This document shows positions 56,505 to 64,000 of a DNA stretch of 64,000 bases, one piece after another; within the stretch, counting starts at the first letter, position 1, and each line of letters opens with the position of its first letter. The notes beneath the pieces were generated by a model. That model did not search any database, was not told the DNA's origin, and saw only the letters and a program-made list of their open reading frames with translations. Origin of the DNA: Acanthacorydalis orientalis (Eukaryota > Arthropoda > Insecta > Megaloptera > Corydalidae); assembly GCA_034766995.1 (NCBI GenBank), contig CM068318.1, forward strand, positions 37,496,956 through 37,560,955. The letters are read 5' to 3'. The position numbers and the translations under genes were made by a program.

Positions 56505-57553
56505 CTGTAGTCTATTTATAACACAATCACCTGAAAAAACTATCCACTATTACTAAAAAAAGTAAGCGGAAAAGGTTATCTGGGATAAATTGTTGAGAAC
56601 GTAAAAAATATTATAATTCTTCTTTATTGTCTTTTAGAATTATTATTCTTATTTTTCATTATAACTGGTTTTGATTTTTCACTTATATTCAAGTAATCTG
56701 ATTTATATGTATTCATAGTTTCCATTTTAAAACTCCATTCGTTTATTTTTTTTAAATCACTAGTCACAATGTTTGTTTCTGATATTTACTTACTTATAAA
56801 TAACAAAAAGGAAAAAAAAACGTAAATGTTTTATAGATAGAAGTTCATATTCAATTTAAAATACTGAAAGTATTTTTTTTTAAATAATTTATTCGAATAT
56901 AAATAATCGAGGTGTGTTTAAATCCATTACTATACATTTTTATTGAAATTTTTGATTATTTTACTATTGTTTACTTCTTTTGAAAAAAGTTCAAAGGTTT
57001 CATTAAAGATTTAAATGAAATAACAACTTCTTGATTTGAACTTTTCAGTCTTAGAGGCAAATTAATTATAATATTAAATTAAAAATATCTATTTTCAAAT
57101 TTAGATCACAACAATTTTTCTATAACAAAATGTAACAATTATTAATGAAAAACTGTATATAGTTCGACACGACTTCCAAAATTGACGAGTAGAGAAAACG
57201 AGCAATAAAATGTTAACTAACAATATGAAACGAATATTGAGAGACGATAAAGTTATTTCACTCTGCATGTTATATTTATCTCTGTAGATTTATGTCTAAC
57301 TCTAATATGAATTTAGATCTGGCGTCTAATGGAATTTCGGTTACATTAGATTGAAATACAGGAATGCGATTAAATTAATTATTCTATCTAATATGAATAT
57401 TTAGAAATAAGAGATTGTTTTTGTAATGATCTGTAGGTTATCTTAAATATTTAAATTTATGAATCAAACTTCTAATCTCTCTTTCTTCGTTTCAGTATAT
57501 TTATAATAAAAATACAGATGTGTGTGTGTATGTATATATACATACAAATATAT

Positions 57554-57559
57554 ATATAC

Positions 57560-57625
<66 letters not shown>
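57554..57625. repeat. (TA)n with TACA interruptions
   Basis: TA-rich run. 56.5-57.5 kb before it is AT-rich with no recognised feature. Confidence 0.95.
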
Positions 57626-57631
<6 letters not shown>

Positions 57632-57699
57632 GAATTTATGTATTTATTAGTATTTTTATTATATTTGTAAAATAATTATTGCCTGACATTTTAGTTAGA

Positions 57700-58560
57700 C
57701 AATCTTTTTGATGTGATACAAAATCGCTTGAATTTCAAAGTGTTGTCAAACCAACGCAATCAAGTTTTAAATAATGTCATTAATAGTGGCGCCAATAGAC
57801 TAATCTACGGCACTAAATCACACTTCGTATAATTTTTATATTAGACATTATTCACGTTTGATTATTTTCGTTCGAGTGTCCACATTTATTAAAGCGAATC
57901 GAGATTTTTTTAAAAAAAATCCACACACACACGAATGTAAACATAAATCGCAATGATGTCAACAACAGCATACGCAATTCTTTTCTTTGACATCGCCAAC
58001 ACCACCATATATTATCTTGTGTATATATATTTCGTAAACATCGTACGAAATTATGAATCCGAAATGAATTGGTGATATCGCACCGACAGAATCACGGACA
58101 CCCTGCTAGCAGAAATGCCAGATAAGCGTGGGTCGACACCCGCTGCGGTATTGGGCTACTTAACAGTACGGCTCGTTAACGATCCAAACAGAAGAGGTGT
58201 ATGCATGCATGTGTATGTGTTTGTGTGGGTATAAAAACGATATCTCTGTCCGGGAATCGAACCTGTCGCCCTCGCTGCTACCTCTGTTCGATGATGTAAC
58301 TTTTGAATGTCATCCTGTCTCCATTCGAATTGTTTTTACGGATTAAACAGTGAGCGACGTTTGTATTTAAATTGTGGATGTGTTTGATTGTATTCTTATT
58401 ATTGTGTGTGTATATTTTTGTGCTTGTTGTACTGCAATGTCATTCTTCCGCGTGATAATATAAAGACAACAAAAATATGTCGGGATCGATATCGGTTTGG
58501 TTATCAGACGGTCGGTTAGCCGTGTAACGTTTTGACTACTCAACGATTATAATAAGATAT
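57700..58560. other. Unique, less AT-rich segment
   Basis: Repeat-free stretch with elevated GC, notably 58080-58200 (GCGTGGGTCGACACCCGCTG) and 58240-58290. The latter contains GGTTCGATTCCCGG on the minus strand, a pol III B-box-like word, but no full tRNA fold. Possibly regulatory. Confidence 0.3.
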
Positions 58561-58663
58561 AATGTGCTTTTTTATTTAAAATTAAATCAAAAATAATTAT
58601 TTTAAAAGTAATAATTATTAGGTTTTAATATATTACTGCATTTGTGGATGTTAATAATTTTAA

Positions 58664-59632
58664 TTAACCTTTATTCGTCTCCCTGGTCTATTTCGACCCA
58701 AAGAAAAATTTCCTCACAAATATCTTCAAAAATATAAACATTATAAATGTGTAACTTCCTGACTTTGTCTAGTATGTTCTAATAAAATATTACACAAAAA
58801 TTCAATAAATTATGATAAATCATTACACTGCTATAAAATAAGTCTCACTAAAAATCCTTGGGTCTTAAATCACCCACAATAATTTCTAATACTTTATTTG
58901 CTGCTATTTATATTATTTTCAATATAAAATATATAATGAAGTGCCTTGTCCTTCAAAGTACCTTACATAAAAGTAAAGAGCTTGCAAGTGACACCGAGAA
59001 AAAGCCACAAATCATTTTAGATTACAATAAGATCAAAGATGGTGTTGATACAATTGATAAAAAGATAGCTTGTTACATTTGTAAAAGGAAAACAAACAGA
59101 TGGTCAGTTGTTGTGTTCTACAACATTTTAAACGTGTCAGTGAACAATGCATTTGTGGTTTTCACTAGTGTTTTCCCAGATTGGAACATTAATAAACATC
59201 ATAGATGACGGGACTTTATCGAAACACTGGGTGGAGCTTTGATATAAGAGTTCATCCCTTATCGTCTCTAAATACTCAAAATTTAATAACTAGCCTTTTA
59301 CCGACGACATCTACGAGTGAGCAAACTGATAAAAATGGGGCCGCTGTAGTTTTTGCAAAGAGTCTGACAACAAACACACATCGAGTACAAATTTTGTAAC
59401 CAATTTGTCAGCAAAACTCATACCAAATCTTTGTATCCCCAGTGTATGAACTGAAGTATTTGTGTATTCAATTTATTTTTTTTTCTATTGAATTTTTGTA
59501 TATCATTTTGTTTTAATTTGAATTAAACCAGAAGTTTATTGGTTATTACTTTTTTGTATAGATCTATATATGGGACTATTTTGACCTTAATGACTTTAGT
59601 GTTACTTATTTTGAGGGACGGACAATGCTTAA
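58664..59632 (+). mobile_element. piggyBac-like element, transposase C-terminus
   Basis: TTAA lies at both ends (58664-58667 and 59629-59632), with inverted ends resembling TATTCGTCTCCCTGG / ATTGTCCGTCCCTC. The plus-strand frame 58858-59208 holds KPQIILDYNKIKDGVDTIDK, with the third catalytic Asp region, YICKRKTNRWSVVVFYNIL, and PDWNINKHHR. The Cys-rich tail continues in a shifted frame (GRCSFCKES). The N-terminal and most of the catalytic domain are missing. Confidence 0.9.
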
Positions 59633-59660
59633 ATTCATCTCATTTGTACAAGACTTAATA

Positions 59661-59829
59661 TTAACACCCTATCGACGGGGTCAAAATGTTGATTTCTTAC
59701 TGCTAAGACCGGAAGGAAAAACACATACTAATTTTTTATAAATTCTTTTATTTAATAGAAAAATCAATATTTTTTACTAGAAACTAACAGAAGTAAAAAA
59801 ATATTTAAACTTCATAAAAAAAATAAAAC

Positions 59830-59883
<54 letters not shown>

Positions 59884-60543
59884 CACAAATAAAATTTTAG
59901 TCCGTATAAAATTACAAAATTAATTTTGAGAAATTTAAAATGATGTTCGGTACGATAGGTTTGAAAATAATTTTCTATATGTAATGGGATTTTACAAAAA
60001 CTACACATATGCTTCGTTTCGGTCCATTTCTTATTAGTGTAGCATATATGACATCGTTTTTTCGTAAACCTATTAGTTTTTATTCCTTCTATTTAGAGTT
60101 CGTTTAAATTTCAGACAATCTTCCAGGTGGGTCCTTTCGTGGTGTTGTTCATCTTCTTTTCCTTCTTCGAAAATGTCTTTTGCTGAGCAGTTACTTTCTT
60201 CTTCATCAAAGCTGTCCAAAATAATCTACGACTTATTGCTTACACTTCTAATTCTCCCAAAATATTGGCCCTCATCAAAATACCGTCACTCTTACTGTCA
60301 ATATCAAAACCAGTAAATGTTTTTATCGAATTAATATTACACTTTTTTCATGCCATATTTTTAAAAATTTAATAAACAATAACAATAATAAATATTAGGT
60401 TTATTTTATGACCTTTAACTGCAACTGAGGTGAATATGTCTGTTATTGTGCACGATATTCATATGACGCCATACGGCGTCATCCGTAACAGATAACAGTA
60501 TTCAATTTGATGCCAAAAGCGTCATCAGTAGATAAGGTGTTAA
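59661..60543 (-). mobile_element. Second piggyBac-like element, internally deleted
   Basis: TTAACACCCTATCGAC on the left and the inverse of TTAACACCTTATCTAC on the right, with TTAA at both ends. The minus strand reads an N-terminal piece (FTGFDIDSKSDG) and, after stops, a C-terminal zinc-ribbon: RFTKKRCHICYTNKKW and ETKHMCSFCKIPLHIENYF, with two CxxC pairs. The catalytic centre is absent. Only 28 bp separate it from the preceding piggyBac remnant, in opposite orientation. A TA run lies inside at 59830-59878. Confidence 0.88.
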
Positions 60544-61066
60544 TCTTGTAAATACTTGTGAGTAAATAGTTAATAATTAAAATTCATGAGCAACATCGTC
60601 CTTCTTGTTCAATTAATATTAGGCAATGAGTCATTAATAAATTATTAATAATATTAATCATTACTGTACGTGAACATTGCTAGCAATCCTATTATAACAG
60701 GGGTTGAAACAACATTTAGAATTTTAATTTTTAATAACATTCGATTTTGTCTGTTAATTCCTACATATGGTTTCACTTTGTATTACATTTGAATATTAAT
60801 CTACTATTTTGAATTGCAGTAGAAAGGCGCAACAGACAAAAATCAAATAAATAATCGTGACATCAAATGTAAAACTGTAATATTAGTTCGAATTTTACTC
60901 TCCACGTCCATTTATAAACTTTCGGAGCTAATAAATACTCTAGAATATGTTCTGAAATGACAGTAATATAGATTCTAAAATTCTATCGATACCAAATAAT
61001 TTATAAATATTTTTAAAATAATTGATTGTATTTTGATATTTTTTTTTAAAAAGTGTAAATATAATT

Positions 61067-61072
<6 letters not shown>

Positions 61073-61112
<40 letters not shown>
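61073..61112. repeat. (TA)n microsatellite
   Basis: TA run 50 bp before the family A element at 61165. Confidence 0.95.
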
Positions 61113-61114
<2 letters not shown>

Positions 61115-61164
61115 ATATTTATGTATAAAAAATTAAGTATTCAGTAAAAAAATATATAGATATA

Positions 61165-61718
61165 TTAGGTTGGTAGGAAAATAATTACGGTTTTTGTTTT
61201 CTGAATTCTAACTTTATTTTTTTTAATGAAAGTGTCATTTCAACGTGTTCATGTTAATATCACTTTAAAGTACGTTTTCCGGTCTGTATTTTGGTTACAT
61301 CGATTTTGATTTCATTATTAATTTTACTTCAAATTGGGATATTGAATTAAAAAAGAAAATGAAGCAAATAAGAGCATTCTTTGTATCAAAACGGGTAGTA
61401 AAGCAGCAGAATTGCTCGTAAACTAAACAATTCTTTTGATGTGGGTACTGTTAAGAAACGTACGATGCAATTGTGGTTATCAAAAAATCGTGTTGGGGAT
61501 GAGAGCCTTGATAACGAAGAAGGTCGTGGGTGTTCTTATTCAGTTCATAACGTCCAACTGAAGGCGTTAGTTGAATCAGAACCACGCACAATTAGAGAGC
61601 TTGTACAAAAGTTAGGCGTTAGTTATTCAACAGTTCTGGACCATTTAAAATAGCTAGAATAGATAAATGTATATAAATTTGAAGGTCATAAACCGCAATT
61701 ATTTTTCTATCAACCTAA
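61165..61718 (+). mobile_element. Mariner family A, HTH-only derivative, copy 3
   Basis: Termini are TTAGGTTGGTAGGAAAATAA and the inverse of TTAGGTTGATAGAAAAATAA. The best preserved frame (61441-61653) reads VGTVKKRTMQLWLSKNRVGD, LKALVESEPRTIRELVQKLG and VSYSTVLDHLK, then a stop. That is the bipartite DNA-binding region of a mariner transposase, with nothing of the catalytic domain. The first HTH lies just upstream in another frame. Confidence 0.92.
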
Positions 61719-61724
61719 TAGTAT

Positions 61725-61955
61725 GTAGTGACAGCGTTGTTGAAGTCGAACATACATCAAATACAAAACTCAAATGAATTCCAACAAAAGTATGGTAATT
61801 ATTGTTTATTGACTTGTAGGACCAAATTTGGTTCAACCCTGTAGATTTCATCATTCAATAAATGGTACGTTTATTGTACAAAATAAAGAAAAAAATTCTT
61901 ACAATATTATGCTACTATCAAAAAAAAACTATTTCTTATTATGTAAACAAAAATA
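61725..61955 (+). repeat. Deleted copy of family E
   Basis: Its left part is the inverse of 42130-42265 and its right part the inverse of 40960-41125, joined directly. It is a 230-bp internal deletion derivative. Confidence 0.7.
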
Positions 61956-61957
61956 TC

Positions 61958-62049
61958 TAACATTTCTGGACCACTTAAAATATCTAGGATAGAAAAATCT
62001 ATATGTATTTGAAGATCATAAACTACAATTATTTTTCTACAAACCTAAT
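61958..62049 (+). repeat. Mariner family A, 3' end only
   Basis: It matches the last 90 bp of the HTH-only elements (TTTCTGGACCACTTAAAAT through ACAATTATTTTTCTACAAAC-CTAA). Confidence 0.8.
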
Positions 62050-62925
62050 ATCGTAAAATATTATGTACATGAAATTTATAAAAAAGAAATTATTTATAAA
62101 AAGGATGATATATTCATAGTATTTATTTATATTAATTTAATATTCTTTCTAAAAGTATCTCTTGTATTAAGTGATCAATTATTATGGAAAATTTGTATAA
62201 GGTGTCAAAGTATTGTTATAAATTTAATCTTTTAGATTTAAAAATACAAAATAAATAAATTTTAGTTGCCTGGTTTCATAAATATTTCTCAGAAAAGTGT
62301 ATAGGCCATTGAGATCCAATCTATTTACTTTTTATAAATTCAAATTTAATACCATACGATTTTTTTCTATGATATTGAGCGAAAAACATTAACTAATCAA
62401 ACCTAAAAGCTATTAGTAAATTTTGAAATACACTTCGTGATATATTTGGTAATGTAACAGGTGATTTCTTAACAACAACTATTAAAAATTCCCTAGTAAA
62501 TTTTTAAAAGTGTGAGCTCAATATTCGGATCCATGATGAATTATAAAACTTAATGGTAATAAATAAGTTCTAATCAGTTGTATTGGTGGTCTTTGTTCTT
62601 TTAGATCACTTGAGTTTCTTTTCTCCAATTGTAGTTTAGTTACATGTGACATCTTCAAGTCGTTTTTAGATAATTAATTTAGATAAACTTTATCTAAAAT
62701 CTACTTGGAAATGTCACACGTGTCGAAACCAGTAGTGAACAATTTACTGTTAATATAAAAAGCTGAAAAATATCAATTCTGTGCATCAACGACATCACAA
62801 ATATTAAAATATATAATTATTTTTCTATAACTAAAAAATGGTCCCGCCACTGTGCGTGCGTTTTATTCGTTCTCTGATTGGTTGATATCAGTCACGTGAT
62901 CTCTGTGTATACTTTGTTGATTACT
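62050..62925. other. AT-rich region without recognised features
   Basis: No open frame, terminal repeat or exon is recognised. A GC-richer patch at 62840-62920 includes GATTGGTTGATATCAG and CACGTGATC, adjoining the family F-like repeat. Confidence 0.4.
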
Positions 62926-62929
62926 GTTA

Positions 62930-63005
62930 TTTTTTAGAGGGAGCTAGCGTGGGGCGAAACGCTCCGGAGACTGGTGAGTGCAGTGAGTGGTGGCAGGTGC
63001 TCCCT
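62930..63005 (+). repeat. Dispersed GC-richer repeat end (family F), diverged copy 3
   Basis: GGGGCGAAACGCTCCGG and GACTGGTGAGTGCAGTGAGT parallel the blocks of 6985-7070, ending GCTCCCTAATAG. Confidence 0.45.
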
Positions 63006-63100
63006 AATAGTTCTAAGTTTAATTTTTTAAAAAAATCAGTGTCTTTTGTAGTTTATAATCAATAATAACTTGAAAACAGGGAGTTTACTTTTTTTTTATA

Positions 63101-63327
63101 TAGTGTTTTTAAATGCTAAAGTCTACATTTTAAAATCCTAAATCGATGAAAAAATGTTTTAATTTAAAATATAGTTATGGTTGATTCAATGTAAATAAAC
63201 TGAATTAAATTTTACACTCACTATATTGGCTTTCTCTTATACTTATTACAAATTTATAACTCATCTGTAATTTTATGGAACAGTACAAAGATACAAACAT
63301 TTATTAATAGATACAAGTACAAACGAT

Positions 63328-63382
<55 letters not shown>

Positions 63383-63614
63383 TTTTTAAATGCATAAGTT
63401 TACATTTTAAAATCCTAAATCGATAAGAAAATAGTTTAATTTAAAATATAGTTGTGGTTGATTCAATGTAAATACACTGAATTAAATTTGACACTTACTA
63501 TATTGGCTTTCTCCTATACTTATTACAGATTTATAACTCATCTGTAATTTTATGGAATAGTACAGAGATACAAACATGTATTAATAGATACAAGAACAAA
63601 CGATCAGATATACA

Positions 63615-63673
<59 letters not shown>

Positions 63674-63895
63674 TTTTTAAATGCATAAGTTTACATTTTA
63701 AAATCCTAAATCGATAAGAAAATAGTTTAATTTAAAATATAGTTGTGGTTGATTCAATGTAAATACACTGAATTAAATTTGACACTTACTATATTGGCTT
63801 TCTCCTATACTTATTACAAATTTATAACTCATCTGTAATTTTACGGAACAGTACAGAGATACAAACATGTATTAATAGATACAAGAACAAACGAT

Positions 63896-63945
<50 letters not shown>
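63101..63945. repeat. Tandem array, three units of about 277-291 bp
   Basis: Units start TAGTGTTTTTAAATGC at 63101, 63378 and 63669. Each contains a right-end fragment of mariner family B, then about 100 bp of other sequence (TTATAACTCATCTGTAATTT, ACAAACATGTATTAATAGAT), then a TA run (63330-63379, 63618-63670, 63899-63945). Units 2 and 3 are most alike. The window ends shortly after with a diverged partial tail, so more units may follow. Confidence 0.92.
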
Positions 63946-63946
<1 letters not shown>

Positions 63947-64000
63947 GTACAGACAAACATGGAGACATGCATTAATGGACAGACGTACAAGCAATTGTCC

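Noticed and set aside
56273..56556. Plus-strand open frames over the retroposon
   Set aside because: Antisense to the minus-strand coding part; GC-rich shadow frames.
58240..58325. tRNA gene on the minus strand
   Set aside because: A B-box-like GGTTCGATTCC is present, but the T stem does not pair well, the A-box-like word is only a few bases away, and no acceptor stem forms.

Overview
The window is insect nuclear DNA. It is very AT-rich, with more than forty (TA)n runs and remnants of mariner, Tc1, pogo/Tigger, piggyBac and hAT transposons. It holds one clear protein gene, an insect Off-track/PTK7 receptor with arthropod-style intron phases, and a nuclear copy of an insect-type mitochondrial nad2. 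The order cannot be fixed from this sequence. A hymenopteran is plausible from the style of the mariners and the AT bias, but that is inference.

Left part (about 3.6-19.0 kb, + strand): fifteen coding exons encode the last 1012 residues of an Off-track/PTK7 pseudokinase receptor. In order they give six Ig domains, one membrane helix, a juxtamembrane linker and a degenerate tyrosine-kinase domain. The upstream exon with the start codon and signal peptide is not in the window or not recognisable. Introns carry mobile DNA: a mariner upstream of the first visible exon, a higher-order tandem array in the second intron, a deleted mariner and a Tc1 remnant in the fifth, and a 5S-rRNA-headed SINE, a Tigger element and a long-TIR MITE in the eighth. 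The 3'UTR follows 19018, with several candidate poly(A) signals between 19.7 and 21.3 kb.

Middle part (19-32 kb): no cellular gene is visible. It holds TA repeats and transposon remnants: a TIR element at 21.9-23.0 kb, an HTH-only mariner at 25.8 kb, a MITE at 27.05 kb, a mariner C-terminus at 30.1 kb and a Tigger-like element at 30.7-31.9 kb. At 32.5-33.7 kb a CpG-rich, repeat-free island with a TATA-like motif may be the promoter or 5' exon of another gene.

Right part (33.7-64 kb): no convincing cellular coding exon, so it may be a long intron or intergenic. It contains a nad2 NUMT (39.7-40.2 kb), a hAT MITE with 8-bp target duplications (42.3 kb), internally deleted copies of two mariner families, a retroposon with a 16-bp target duplication (55.7-56.5 kb), two adjacent TTAA-bounded piggyBac remnants (58.7-60.5 kb) and a tandem array at the right edge.

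The most notable pattern is one mariner family present in two fixed size classes. One is about 545-575 bp and keeps only the N-terminal DNA-binding region. The other is an 80-bp miniature. One miniature has its own empty site 100 bp away in a local duplicate.
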